Assembly (NCBI GenBank): GCA_016286535.1
Contig: JAEESZ010000004.1
Location: forward strand, 1 to 64,000
Direction: 5' to 3'
From: Treponema sp.
Lineage (GTDB): Bacteria > Spirochaetota > Spirochaetia > Treponematales > Treponemataceae
DNA: 64,000 bases
The notes under the pieces: model-generated
Seen by the model: only the letters and a program-made list of their open reading frames with translations
Told to the model about the DNA's origin: nothing
The model's database searches: none
Part shown: positions 44,564 through 53,432 of the stretch, piece by piece
How positions within the stretch are numbered: position 1 is the first letter of the stretch
How the letters are laid out: each line of letters starts with the position of its first letter
Made by a program: the position numbers and the translations under genes

Positions 44564-46585
44564 TTATTTTTTTCTTAAAATCATTAAAGTAATATCATCT
44601 TTAATTTCCTGATTTTTACCGAAGGAATAAAGATCCTGTACAATTAAATCTGTAAGGTCTTTTGCCGGCATTGAATAATTCTGTTCGATTATCTGTAAAA
44701 GTCTTGTTTTACCATAATAATTATTATTTGTATCTTTTATTTCTGAAACACCATCGGTATAGAAAACAATAAAATCACCTTTGTTAAGTTTTATTTTTTT
44801 ACTGGCAAAAAGGAGAGGAATATCTGTAATTCCAATAACACCGCATTGTTTGTCATCGGCTTTTGTGATAAAGGAAACTTCACCATTGCTTCTTGCAAGA
44901 ATTGGCTGTGGATGTCCGGCATTTACAATTTCTATTTCATCATCCTTTATCTTTCCTATTATTCCAGTCAGATAATTTTCTATATGACCTTTCTGTTCAA
45001 TAATATGGTCATTCATTTTATAAACAACATCAACAAGATCATCCTTATAACCTTTAAAGAAGTCTTTATAAATAATATTTTTTACAAGCATGGTTACCAG
45101 ACCTGAGGCAAGCCCATGGCCGGAAATATCAAAAATTCCAATTCCCTTGAGCTTATTATTGTCCTGATAAAGGTCATATAAATCACCGGAAACACTTTCA
45201 AAAGGCTTAAAATAATAGTTTACGTCCCAGTCTTTAAAACTTGTGTTTTTTAAGGTATAGAAAGATTCCTGTACTTTTGCAGCAAGCTTTAATTCCATAA
45301 CGGTCTGTTTCTTTTCAAATTCAAGGGCAGAGTTTGTTTCTTCCAGGTATTGATTTGCCTTTTGTAATTCTTCTGTCTTAGTTTTAACAATTTTTTCAAG
45401 GTTTGAATTTACATATTCGACCCGGGAAAAGAGTTTTACGTAACTTAAAAGCAGATAGCCCAGAAAAGTTAATATTGTCAGCTGCCAGCCAAAAATAATT
45501 ATTAAGCGTGTATACTGGAAGGTTGTAAAAAAGTAAATAAGAGAAGCAAGGAGCAGGGAAAATAAAACTGGAGAAAAACCTATTAATAAAGTTATTGCCT
45601 TAAAATTTCTTTTTTTGAGACACTGGATAATTAAAACAATTGATGAAATAAAATGAATGGCTGCAATGTCATAGCCAATATACATAAGAAAATAGAAGGT
45701 TTTTGAAGTCTTAGCAAAAAAAGGTACTATACAGATTATTAAAAGCGAAATTATTCTTACAAACTGATATGCAGGTTTATAAACTTTATTAAGAAAGTCC
45801 CTTATAAAAGAAACTGCATAATACATGGTAATAAAGGCAATCATCGAATTGAAAACCTTTTGAAAAGCAAGAAAATCGAGTCCAAAATTTAGTGGAAAAG
45901 GATATTCTCCATACGAAATTGTTACCAGATAAAAAGAAGAAAAGAAGGTTAGAAGTCCAAAAGATTTATTGGACTTATCTGCCGGTCTGATAAAATAAAA
46001 GAATAAATAAAGTAAGCTTATTAAAAATAAAAAGATGGAAATTGTAAAAGGAATTACAGATGAAAAAAGATTATTTACCTTTTCAATTTGTGATATTTCA
46101 AGCATATCACTTATCATTGGGTTTTTATTTATTTTTCCGACTGTATCTACCCAAATCTTAATAACTAAAGTGTTTGTTCCATCTCGGTTCAATATTTCTC
46201 TTGGAATTTGATAGTAAGAAGGTTTTTCCCCGTTAAACATTGCATGTGGAGGAAATGATCCGGTTGTTCCAATGTAATGATCATTTATATAGCATTCCTG
46301 GGCAATTTTAGTTACGCCAAGATAAATTGCAAGATTTTTTCCCTTTAAGCGATTTGGAATTGTAAAAGTTGTTCTAACCCAGATGTAGCCGCGTCTTGTT
46401 GGAAGCAGGTCTGCCAGATGGTCGAATTTTTCGGGGATTATGGGGATTTCTGAAACAAAGTCTTCTGAAACTGAGTAAGTCCAGTTATCTTCAAGGTAAA
46501 TTATATTATCTTTCTTTTGACTTTTACCATAAACTTGCGAGAATAATAGGATAATAAAAAATAAGATAAAAGAACGTTTATTCAC
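44564..46585 (-). CDS. 7TM receptor with extracellular jelly-roll (DISM) domain and PP2C/SpoIIE phosphatase output
   Basis: 673 residues from a GTG at 46585. A signal-like start MNKRSFILFFIILLFSQVYG is followed by a periplasmic galactose-binding-type jelly roll (about 25-160, with YIWVRTTFTIPNRLKGKNLAIYLG and INDHYIGTTGSFPPH), seven transmembrane helices (about 175-390), a coiled coil (about 400-440) and a C-terminal PP2C/SpoIIE domain with SVSGDLYDL and FDISGHGLASGL (metal aspartates). This is the 7TMR-DISM design: an outer ligand controls a serine phosphatase that probably acts on the STAS protein at 47279. The ORF is open to 46633, but that stretch lies inside a terminator hairpin, so I prefer GTG 46585. 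ATG 46612 is the alternative. Confidence 0.85.
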   Translation of the reverse strand: MNKRSFILFFIILLFSQVYGKSQKKDNIIYLEDNWTYSVSEDFVSEIPIIPEKFDHLADLLPTRRGYIWVRTTFTIPNRLKGKNLAIYLGVTKIAQECYINDHYIGTTGSFPPHAMFNGEKPSYYQIPREILNRDGTNTLVIKIWVDTVGKINKNPMISDMLEISQIEKVNNLFSSVIPFTISIFLFLISLLYLFFYFIRPADKSNKSFGLLTFFSSFYLVTISYGEYPFPLNFGLDFLAFQKVFNSMIAFITMYYAVSFIRDFLNKVYKPAYQFVRIISLLIICIVPFFAKTSKTFYFLMYIGYDIAAIHFISSIVLIIQCLKKRNFKAITLLIGFSPVLFSLLLASLIYFFTTFQYTRLIIIFGWQLTILTFLGYLLLSYVKLFSRVEYVNSNLEKIVKTKTEELQKANQYLEETNSALEFEKKQTVMELKLAAKVQESFYTLKNTSFKDWDVNYYFKPFESVSGDLYDLYQDNNKLKGIGIFDISGHGLASGLVTMLVKNIIYKDFFKGYKDDLVDVVYKMNDHIIEQKGHIENYLTGIIGKIKDDEIEIVNAGHPQPILARSNGEVSFITKADDKQCGVIGITDIPLLFASKKIKLNKGDFIVFYTDGVSEIKDTNNNYYGKTRLLQIIEQNYSMPAKDLTDLIVQDLYSFGKNQEIKDDITLMILRKK

Positions 46586-46596
46586 AAAAACCACAT

Positions 46597-46672
46597 AAAA
46601 AAAGGCTATCATTTTTATGTCTTCAAAAAGCATTAAGCAGTGTGATAAACATAAAAAGTGACAGCCTTTTTT
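46597..46672 (-). terminator. long hairpin terminator overlapping the 5' region of the 7TMR gene
   Basis: Read on the minus strand, arms of about 23 bases (AAAAAAGGCTGTCACTTTTT and following; complement ending GATAGCCTTTTTTT) flank a 28-base loop and end in a T-run. The few imperfect pairs include G-U. It follows the HATPase stop at 46700, so it should end the operon 49302-46700. It also covers two candidate start codons of the next gene. Confidence 0.75.
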
Positions 46673-46699
46673 AAATTATTATAATAATATTGTCTAATT

Positions 46700-47251
46700 C
46701 TATTCTGCGTCAGACATGTTATGGTATTTCTGCTGATATTTTTTTAACATGGCTACAGCATTTTTCTTACCATTATAAACGAATCCGCCATTCCAGTATT
46801 CAAGAGCAGCAAAGAGAGCATTACCACCATCCTGGCTGTCTGATTCTTTAGTTTTAAAAGAAACATAATCTGCAAGCTGCATAAAATCATTATTATGAAG
46901 ACATTCCAGACGCTTTTTATTGAATTCATTCCATTTGTCAAGATCTTTAAATCCTTCACCTTCGTCCTGAACAATAATATGTGCATGTGTTGCACTGAAT
47001 GAATACCATACTGTAACTTTTTTATTGATGTCGCAATGGTTTCCGTGTTTTACAGCATTTTTGATAACTTCAGAAATCTGCTGTTCCAAAAGGTTTAATT
47101 CCTTAATTTCTGTTGGAGCAGACTGTACGATTAATAATGTAAAGTAACGAATCTGTCTGAAGTCTGAAGGAAACTCCTTTTTAAGCATATTAGTTTTATC
47201 AAATAATGGGTCATTCTCATCCGATCTGAGTTCTTTAAAATCTTGTGACAT
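46700..47251 (-). CDS. RsbW-type anti-sigma/HATPase protein
   Basis: 183 residues, a GHKL ATPase of the anti-sigma factor kinase type. The N-box is EQQISEVIKNAVKHGNHCD and the G1 box is VQDEGEGFKD (about residues 94-103). The C-terminal segment with DGGNALFAALEYWNGGF covers the ATP lid end. It would phosphorylate the neighbouring STAS protein or bind a sigma factor. The ATG has AGGAG 8 bases upstream. It is third in the PP2C-STAS-HATPase operon and ends near the hairpin terminator. The sigma target is not in the window, although sigma-28 sites are present. Confidence 0.85.
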   Translation of the reverse strand: MSQDFKELRSDENDPLFDKTNMLKKEFPSDFRQIRYFTLLIVQSAPTEIKELNLLEQQISEVIKNAVKHGNHCDINKKVTVWYSFSATHAHIIVQDEGEGFKDLDKWNEFNKKRLECLHNNDFMQLADYVSFKTKESDSQDGGNALFAALEYWNGGFVYNGKKNAVAMLKKYQQKYHNMSDAE

Positions 47252-47278
47252 GGTTATCTCCTGATAAAGTTAAGCAAA

Positions 47279-47617
47279 TTACTCTTTTACCATCAAAAGA
47301 GCTTCTTCAATACTGTTTGCAATGGGGAAGTATCCCATTAACTTTGTTAATTCAATAACCTTTTTAACTGAACCATGAATGTTAGCAATTGCCAGATTCA
47401 AATTCATTTTTTTGATAGTAGAACAAATGTAAATTAAAGCACCAATTCCAGATGAGTCGATGTAATCTACCTGTTCAAGATTGATAACGAAATTTTTTAC
47501 ATTCTTTTCAAGCATTTTCATTACCAGTTCTTTCAATTTGTAAGAATTGTAAAGATCCATTTCTCCGGTTACGTCAATAATGTAAACATCACCATTCTTG
47601 CGTATTTTAAGTTCCAT
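47279..47617 (-). CDS. STAS-domain anti-sigma factor antagonist
   Basis: 112 residues, a single STAS domain. The conserved segment VDYIDSSGIGALIYI holds the phosphorylatable serine (Ser55 or Ser56) near the usual place. GEMDLYNSYKLKELV precedes it. Phosphorylation by the HATPase and dephosphorylation by PP2C would switch its binding. AAGGAGC lies before the ATG. It is 14 bases after the PP2C gene and 27 bases before the HATPase gene. Confidence 0.92.
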   Translation of the reverse strand: MELKIRKNGDVYIIDVTGEMDLYNSYKLKELVMKMLEKNVKNFVINLEQVDYIDSSGIGALIYICSTIKKMNLNLAIANIHGSVKKVIELTKLMGYFPIANSIEEALLMVKE

Positions 47618-47631
47618 ACTGAAGCTCCTTT

Positions 47632-49302
47632 TTATTGTATTTTAATAACCAGAAGGCTTTGGTCATCATATTGTTGTGCAGTACCACAGTATTTTCTCAA
47701 ATCATCTTTTACTTTATTTGAAATTTCCTTGGCATTAGCACCACAGTTTTTTACGATAATTTTCTTTAAACTCTCTATTGAATATTGTACACCATTTTCA
47801 TTAAGGCTTTCAAGCAAACCGTCAGTACAGGTTGCTATAATATCACCTGAATTCAATGTTAATTTGGTATCTTCGTAAACGGTGTCTTTTGTAACTCCCA
47901 TTGGTTCACTTGGTACCGAAATTTGTTTTATTGATTTATCGGCTGCTGTAAATAAAATAACCGGATTGTTTCCACAGGTGCTTATTTCTGCCTCTTTTGT
48001 TGTGGCGTTGTAATTAATTAAAGCTACACTTGCAAAGTGGTCAATCTTGGTTCCTTCACCACAAATGCCTCTGTTTGCCCAGGACATAATTGTTGATGAA
48101 GACTGATTAGTATTAACAGCAAGTCGAAGAATTGCACGAATCATAATCATTACGATAAGCGAGTTCATTCCTTTTCCGGCAACATCTGCCATAACAAAGG
48201 AAATCTTGTCTTTTCTTGAACAGAGGATATCGTAATAGTCTCCGCATACACCTTCTGTATTGTTAGAGAAACAACCGATTGAAAGGTGAGGGAGTACAGG
48301 TATTTTTGCAGGAATTAAATCTTTCTGGTATTTAGAAGCAATGCTTCCACCCTTGTTTAATTCTGTATGTTCAGCGTAATCAAGGAAGCTGTAAAGAGGC
48401 TTCATTGTTGTTGAAACTGCATCGGCAAGAATTACAGCAATATCAAAATCCTCGTTTGTAAAAGGAGTTTTGCCAGGATTTCTTGAAAGGGCAACAATAC
48501 CTAAAGTACCTTCTGCCTGTTTAATTGGGGCAAAAATGTAACTTCCGCAGAGTAAGAAGTCTTCAGGACCATTCTGATAAACACGAGGATCCTTCTGGGA
48601 ATTCTGTACTAAAACTGCTTCTCCTTCTGTAAAAATATCACCGAAGATATTGCCTTTAAGCTGGAACTGAGCGAAACGAAGGTTTGTTTCAACTCTGATT
48701 GGCTTATGAGGAAGATCATCAGGTAATTTATATGGAGGAGGGAAAGAACCCTTAAAAGATTTTACGGCAAGAGTATTATCATAATCATCTGCGATAAGAA
48801 TTACACAACCGTCAGCACTGACTCTCTGTGTAATAAGCTCGTTACAGTAGTCAAGGAAGTTTTCCATACTGTTATCGCTTGAGAAGAATGATGATAATTT
48901 AGAAATAAGGTCTTTGTTTACCTGTAAAAGACGCTGATGCTTAGCTTCAATTTCTTCTAACTGAGCTTTTGTAATAGTATCCTGGCTGGCACTTGCTGCA
49001 AGTTCAGCGGCCTTTTTAGCCCTTTTTTCTTCGCGTTTTTTAGGATTATCAAAAGCTTTTATTATTGCATACAAAAGGGCAACTGCTCCGGCAATTCCTG
49101 CTGCAAAAACAAAATATATTTGAACTTCATTAAAATATGAAACAAGTGAACCCACAACCATTATTGCGGTAAGAAGAAAGTAAACAAAACTAACTTTTGC
49201 TGTGTTTCGTATTCTTATAATTGTCAAAAAAAGTAGTACTAAAAGTCCAATGCCAGCTCCAATTAGCAGAGGATAATTAATGAAAGAATCGATTGAAGAC
49301 AA
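47632..49302 (-). CDS. membrane GAF-PP2C (SpoIIE-like) phosphatase, TTG start
   Basis: 556 residues. Two to three transmembrane helices (about 10-85, YPLLIGAGIGLLVLLFLTII) are followed by a coiled coil (about 110-140), a GAF domain (about 140-310, with DGCVILIADDYD and VALSRNP), and a PP2C/SpoIIE phosphatase domain (about 335-556) with EGVCGDYYDIL and VMADVAGKGMNSLIVM, which keeps the metal-binding aspartates. The start is TTG at 49302 with AAAAGGAGA 8 bases upstream. No ATG or GTG in context exists nearby. It is first in the operon and should dephosphorylate the STAS partner after a cytosolic or membrane signal. Confidence 0.9.
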   Translation of the reverse strand: MSSIDSFINYPLLIGAGIGLLVLLFLTIIRIRNTAKVSFVYFLLTAIMVVGSLVSYFNEVQIYFVFAAGIAGAVALLYAIIKAFDNPKKREEKRAKKAAELAASASQDTITKAQLEEIEAKHQRLLQVNKDLISKLSSFFSSDNSMENFLDYCNELITQRVSADGCVILIADDYDNTLAVKSFKGSFPPPYKLPDDLPHKPIRVETNLRFAQFQLKGNIFGDIFTEGEAVLVQNSQKDPRVYQNGPEDFLLCGSYIFAPIKQAEGTLGIVALSRNPGKTPFTNEDFDIAVILADAVSTTMKPLYSFLDYAEHTELNKGGSIASKYQKDLIPAKIPVLPHLSIGCFSNNTEGVCGDYYDILCSRKDKISFVMADVAGKGMNSLIVMIMIRAILRLAVNTNQSSSTIMSWANRGICGEGTKIDHFASVALINYNATTKEAEISTCGNNPVILFTAADKSIKQISVPSEPMGVTKDTVYEDTKLTLNSGDIIATCTDGLLESLNENGVQYSIESLKKIIVKNCGANAKEISNKVKDDLRKYCGTAQQYDDQSLLVIKIQ

Positions 49303-49324
49303 AGTATTCTCCTTTTATATACAT

Positions 49325-49345
49325 ATTACAATTATACATTGTAAT
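49325..49345 (-). promoter_or_regulatory. perfect dyad in the 5' leader of the PP2C operon
   Basis: ATTACAAT and ATTGTAAT flank five bases (plus 49325-49332 and 49338-49345). It lies downstream of the predicted transcription start and just before the Shine-Dalgarno, so it could be a protein operator or an RNA hairpin. AT-rich composition lowers the weight of this. Confidence 0.4.
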
Positions 49346-49354
49346 CGTAAATAA

Positions 49355-49383
49355 ATTATAATATTGAAATTCTTAGCCGTCAA
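49355..49383 (-). promoter_or_regulatory. strong sigma-70 promoter of the PP2C-STAS-HATPase operon
   Basis: On the minus strand TTGACG (plus 49378-49383), exactly 17 bp and TATAAT (plus 49355-49360). The leader is about 45 bases and ends with AAAGGAGA before the TTG start. Confidence 0.8.
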
Positions 49384-49419
49384 GTTTTAAAAAACGGAAA
49401 AAGAGGGATATATAGACCT

Positions 49420-50385
49420 TTATTTTTTTAATTCTGCTTCATCAAGCGGTGAATCATTATCAGAATTTGCAAGGTCTATCTGTTTGCGAAGAATTATTCT
49501 TTTCACTCTGTTTACACATCTTTTGTACCATGGAATCCTGTAAATTTTTGTAAAATCCTTTACGGCTTCTTCCATTGGTATTTCTTCGCCGTATTTCCGC
49601 TTAAAATCATCCCAGAAGCGGACTACCCATACGTAAAGGTCGGACAGGGTACGTTTTGGGAAATAATGCATGATATGATTTTTTCGGATTATGCTGACGA
49701 GAGGAAGGTAGACTGTGTTAAACCAGGAAAGAATTGCGTCTTCCATGGAGATTTCTTTTTCTTCCTTCATGTTAATATAATATTTGTGGGTCAGAATGTG
49801 GTTGTAAATTACGTCGTAGCGGCCTGTTCTTGAAAAGTCCAGACACCAGTAATCTGTTATATCTCCAAAACCGGTTTCGCTGTAGAAAACTCTTTTTTCG
49901 TAATTGATAATCTGCTTTACCATGTCGTTAATATTGTCCGGTGTTTTTAAGACAATTTCGCTCTGAAGGGAAACAACTTCTGCATCTATAAACTCTGTTC
50001 CCCTTGATTTTGCAACAGAAACCCTGTGGTTTCCGTCACGAACAAAGTAGAGGCCTGAAATTTCATATACTTTGATTGGTGGTAAATCAATGGACTGAAT
50101 GGCGGCTTCATCAACATGCTGCCAGCGGTTTTTTAAATGAGAACTCTTAGGAAAGAAGCGGTTATCAAAATCATTGTAACGTCCTTCGCTTCCTACAATT
50201 TTTTCTATTGGTATGACCTTCATACCAACGTAAGTTTCATTCTGAGGTTTTATTAATTTTTTTACATCATTTAATGAGATAAGTGAAGCTTCTTCTGGCG
50301 AAAGAAGATGCTGAATTTCATTAAAAAATGCCTTGTTTTTAGCTTTTGAAAAATCTGATTCTGATTGTGATTGTGTAAAATTCAT
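49420..50385 (-). CDS. ParB/sulfiredoxin-fold domain protein
   Basis: 321 residues. A ParB/Srx-like core lies at about 60-140: VIPIEKIVGSEGRYNDFD, LPPIKVYEISGLYFVRDGNHRVSVAKSRG (the Srx-type G-x-HR motif). The C-terminal half is helical, with basic residues (CVNRVKRIILRKQ), and no helix-turn-helix is obvious. ParB-fold proteins bind DNA or nucleotides and hydrolyse CTP, but this one is not next to parA or the origin, so chromosome partition is unlikely. ATG 50385 is taken (5 bases after the upstream stop) over 50415. It is the last gene of the TPR-phosphoesterase run and precedes the PP2C promoter. Confidence 0.7.
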   Translation of the reverse strand: MNFTQSQSESDFSKAKNKAFFNEIQHLLSPEEASLISLNDVKKLIKPQNETYVGMKVIPIEKIVGSEGRYNDFDNRFFPKSSHLKNRWQHVDEAAIQSIDLPPIKVYEISGLYFVRDGNHRVSVAKSRGTEFIDAEVVSLQSEIVLKTPDNINDMVKQIINYEKRVFYSETGFGDITDYWCLDFSRTGRYDVIYNHILTHKYYINMKEEKEISMEDAILSWFNTVYLPLVSIIRKNHIMHYFPKRTLSDLYVWVVRFWDDFKRKYGEEIPMEEAVKDFTKIYRIPWYKRCVNRVKRIILRKQIDLANSDNDSPLDEAELKK

Positions 50386-50389
50386 AGTA

Positions 50390-51115
50390 TTAGCTCTCAA
50401 TATTAGGTTTTTCATTTAAAGGAAATTCTACGACTACATGCGAATAGGCATTAACTACCGTTGTATCATAGTATTTTCCAATTCTTTCTTCCCTCATGTC
50501 ATAAAGGTGTATATGCCCGTGAATCATAAGGGAAGGCTTAAATTTCTGCAGGAACCAGTTAAAACAGTCAAAACCCATGTGGCAGGGGTCCTCGTGGTCA
50601 TGAATGTGACGGGGACTTGCATGGGTAAGGAAAATGTCCAGGTAAGTTCCGTATTTTAATTTATTTTTGATTAATTGTGGAATAAGCTGAATCAGCTTAA
50701 ACTTCATCTGCTTGTCTGTGTACTGGCAAAGGCCCTTGTTGTAACGGCGGGAACCAGAAACTCCTGCAATAAGTAAAGGCCGCTGATTACCTGTCTTAGG
50801 ATCAATAATTAAAAGGTTAGGGCATCTTAAAACTTTAAAGCCTGCATAAGTTCCGCCGTGATAATTTTTGTTTTCTGAGCCGGTCATGTGCTGGGGAAAA
50901 ACAGAGCGTTCTCCATGGAAAGATTTATAGGCATCAAGATTGTGATTTCCAAAAATCCAGAAGGTCGGCTTGTTCATTACAGAAATAATAAAATCAATAT
51001 AATCAATAGGTAAATCGCCGGCGCATAAAACTGCGTCAACATCAGAGAAAACTTCTTTTACGTTTGGATTGTAAATCATTGGATCTACAAAATCAGAAAC
51101 GCATAAAATCTTCAT
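50390..51115 (-). CDS. calcineurin-like metallophosphoesterase (partly degenerate motifs)
   Basis: 241 residues. Metallophosphatase motifs are present in part: motif I is CVSDFVD (Asp8 but no D-x-H histidine), motif II is CAGDLPID (GD present), motif III is GNHN (56-59), then LTHASPRHIHD and GHIHLYD. Loss of the first histidine may alter metal binding. Members cleave phosphodiesters or phosphomonoesters. The substrate is unknown. It overlaps the TPR protein stop by one base (TAATG) and precedes the ParB-like gene. Confidence 0.8.
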   Translation of the reverse strand: MKILCVSDFVDPMIYNPNVKEVFSDVDAVLCAGDLPIDYIDFIISVMNKPTFWIFGNHNLDAYKSFHGERSVFPQHMTGSENKNYHGGTYAGFKVLRCPNLLIIDPKTGNQRPLLIAGVSGSRRYNKGLCQYTDKQMKFKLIQLIPQLIKNKLKYGTYLDIFLTHASPRHIHDHEDPCHMGFDCFNWFLQKFKPSLMIHGHIHLYDMREERIGKYYDTTVVNAYSHVVVEFPLNEKPNIES

Positions 51116-52476
51116 TAGTCATTACCAGCTTTGGAGAGAATTGCTTCCAGTTTTTGTTTTTCTATTAACTCAACAGGACGGTTTTCGGCAAAACGCTTAG
51201 CTGCCTGAGAGAAACCTGAACTTGAGAACATAAAGGATTTTGTACTGTTCAAAGGTTTCATATCATCAAGAGTCTGCATAACTGTTTTTTCATCAATAGG
51301 ATCCGGTTCCCGGTAAAACCTGATGAGAAGGACCTGTTTACGAACGTTCATCCAGTTATCATCACCTTTTTGAATACCGGTAATCTGACAGCCCCACTGT
51401 TTTATTTCGCAGGAAAGAATCTGAAGGTTTAAGCCCTTTAGAATTGCATTCTTACAGATATTTGAGAATTCTTCGTTACTGCAGGTTAAATAATCTTTCA
51501 TGTTATCGTTAGTCTGTAAATCTTTGTATTCTGAAAGTTTTGCAGAAACATCACGGAAGGATTTGTTGCGTTTATAGATTTCTTCCCATTCTGTAATAGC
51601 CTTATCAATTTTTCTTGATTTTTCATAACAGGCTGCAAGAAAATAGCGGGCATATAGAGTTTCTGAATTTGAATTATTCTTGTCTAAATCTATGGCTCGT
51701 AAAAAATCAAGCATTGCACTGTCATAGCGGTTGGCAATCATATAGCAGGAACCGTGTTCAATAATAGCTTTTTGTTTTACTTCAGGATCTCTCTGGGCTT
51801 TTTCAAAGGCTTTTATGGCCCCCTGGAGATCTTTTGCATCCTTTAAGATTTTTCCAAGATAATAGTATGAAGAATAGGTTTCAGGGCTTAATTTAATAGC
51901 AAGGTCAATTTCTTTTTTAGCTTCGTTGAACTGCTTTGTTCTGTAAAGCATAAGACCAATTTCTGCATGGGCCTTGGCATGTTTTTTATCAAGCATGGCA
52001 GCCTTCTGCATAAAACCAAGGGCTAAATCATAGCGGTTCTGCATTTCGTAAATGTGACCAACCTGATAATAGTTTTCTGCAGTTTTTGGATCCAGTTTTG
52101 TTAAAAGAAGGAAGTTTTTTAAGGCTTCGTTCTGCTGATTGTATTTTAAAAGGATTTCTGAATATTCACGTCTGAAAGTTAATTCATCAAGGCCTTCGCC
52201 AAAAAGGGCATTTTCGTTTACATTTTTATATTCAAGAATGGCAAGTTCTGTTTTATTTTCCTTTACATAGGCTTTTCCAAGATAGTAGTGGGCCATATAG
52301 TTTTTTGGGTCTTTTTGAAGAAGCTGCTTTGCCAGTTTGATTGCATTCTGTGTTTTTCCCTGTTTAAGCAGTTTTGGAATGGCTTCAACTCTTTTTGGGG
52401 ATATTGTAATTTTTAAAACAAGAAATATTAAAGCTACTACAACAGTCGCAAGAACAACTGTAACTATAATTCCCAT
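51115..52476 (-). CDS. membrane-anchored TPR protein
   Basis: 453 residues. One N-terminal transmembrane helix (about 3-25, IIVTVVLATVVVALIFLVL) precedes about seven TPRs (about 30-290), e.g. MAHYYLGKAYVKENKTELAI and ALGFMQKAAMLDKKHAKAHA, followed by an unassigned C-terminal domain with two Cys-containing segments (CSNEEFSNICK) and an AAKRF end. The transmembrane orientation suggests the TPR domain faces the cytoplasm, but this is not certain. GGAG precedes the ATG. It is first in the run to 49420, divergent from the charged TPR gene at 52593. Confidence 0.8.
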   Translation of the reverse strand: MGIIVTVVLATVVVALIFLVLKITISPKRVEAIPKLLKQGKTQNAIKLAKQLLQKDPKNYMAHYYLGKAYVKENKTELAILEYKNVNENALFGEGLDELTFRREYSEILLKYNQQNEALKNFLLLTKLDPKTAENYYQVGHIYEMQNRYDLALGFMQKAAMLDKKHAKAHAEIGLMLYRTKQFNEAKKEIDLAIKLSPETYSSYYYLGKILKDAKDLQGAIKAFEKAQRDPEVKQKAIIEHGSCYMIANRYDSAMLDFLRAIDLDKNNSNSETLYARYFLAACYEKSRKIDKAITEWEEIYKRNKSFRDVSAKLSEYKDLQTNDNMKDYLTCSNEEFSNICKNAILKGLNLQILSCEIKQWGCQITGIQKGDDNWMNVRKQVLLIRFYREPDPIDEKTVMQTLDDMKPLNSTKSFMFSSSGFSQAAKRFAENRPVELIEKQKLEAILSKAGND

Positions 52477-52538
52477 TTTTTACTCCGATACATTAAGTTA
52501 GACTTGTAACAATTCGATAATAAGATTATTAAATTTAA

Positions 52539-52567
52539 TTGGATATGTCAAACTAATGATATATATT
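52539..52567 (+). promoter_or_regulatory. promoter for the charged TPR genes
   Basis: TTGGAT (52539-52544), a 17-bp spacer and TATATT (52562-52567) lie 25 bases before the ATG at 52593. Confidence 0.55.
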
Positions 52568-52592
52568 ATGTTGAAAATAATTGGTGATGAAG

Positions 52593-53414
52593 ATGAAAAA
52601 AATATTTGCTTTGGTAATACTTTCTTCTATTTTGACTCTGCTGTCTGCCCAGTCTCTGGGAGAAAGTGCCTTTAAGGAAAATAGACCTGAAGAGGCAATT
52701 CCTCTTTTGGAAGAAGAAATTCAAAAGGGAACGGCTTCAGTCCAGGCCTATAATTTTCTTGGTCTTGCATATTATCAGACTGCAAACTTTACAAAATCTG
52801 TGGAAATTTTTTCTCTTGGCCTTAGAACTGCCGGCACAAATAAAAAAATACTTGCCTATAATCAGGGAAATGCCTATTTTGCCTTAAAACAATATGATCA
52901 GGCTGTAAAAAGTTATTCCCTTGCTTATGGAGCAGACCCCGCTTTTACAAAAGCCCTGTTAAATCGTGCAAATGCCTATTTAATGGCTGATGAATTAAAA
53001 TCCTCTCTTGCAGACTATCAGTCTTATATTCTTTCTGTAAGCGATGATCCTCAGAGGGAAGAAATTCAGGCTATGATTGAAGCTTTAAGGAAGGAAATTG
53101 ACAGACGCGAGGAAGATGCAAAATTTGCAGCCCTTGAAGAAGAAAGATTAAGGGAAGAAGCAGAAAGACTTGAAGAAGAATTAAAGAAGCAGAAGGAGGA
53201 AGAAGAGCGGATAAGGGAAGAAGAAAGGAAAAAGCGGGAAGCCGAAGAAGCTGAGCAGAGAAGACTTGAAGAAGAAAGAAGAGCTGAAGAAGCTGAACGC
53301 CGAAGAAAACTGCTTGAAGACGTAGCAAATTCTTTACAGCAGACTGATTCAACCAATATGTCTGCCGGTACCGAAGACTTGATTGATTATGATCAGGAAA
53401 GTGAGTTAGACTAG
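52593..53414 (+). CDS. exported TPR protein with charged coiled-coil tail
   Basis: 273 residues from ATG 52593. A signal peptide (KKIFALVILSSILTLLSAQ) is followed by three to four TPRs (about 20-150) and then a highly charged Glu/Arg/Lys-rich single helix (about 165-245, e.g. REEAERLEEELKKQKEEEER), and a polar tail. Such long charged helices form stiff rods. A periplasmic spacer is a fair guess, and the motif is shared with the next gene. The ORF extends upstream to TTG 52581, but GGTGATGAAG before 52593 looks like the ribosome site. It precedes the 689-residue protein by 18 bases. Confidence 0.78.
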   Translation: MKKIFALVILSSILTLLSAQSLGESAFKENRPEEAIPLLEEEIQKGTASVQAYNFLGLAYYQTANFTKSVEIFSLGLRTAGTNKKILAYNQGNAYFALKQYDQAVKSYSLAYGADPAFTKALLNRANAYLMADELKSSLADYQSYILSVSDDPQREEIQAMIEALRKEIDRREEDAKFAALEEERLREEAERLEEELKKQKEEEERIREEERKKREAEEAEQRRLEEERRAEEAERRRKLLEDVANSLQQTDSTNMSAGTEDLIDYDQESELD

Positions 53415-53432
53415 AATTAAGGGTGGAAAAAT

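Noticed and set aside
47936..47943. GCCGATAA on the minus strand in the GAF-PP2C gene
   Set aside because: It encodes Ala-Asp-Lys within the phosphatase, the -35 position reads GGTT, and no gene begins downstream.
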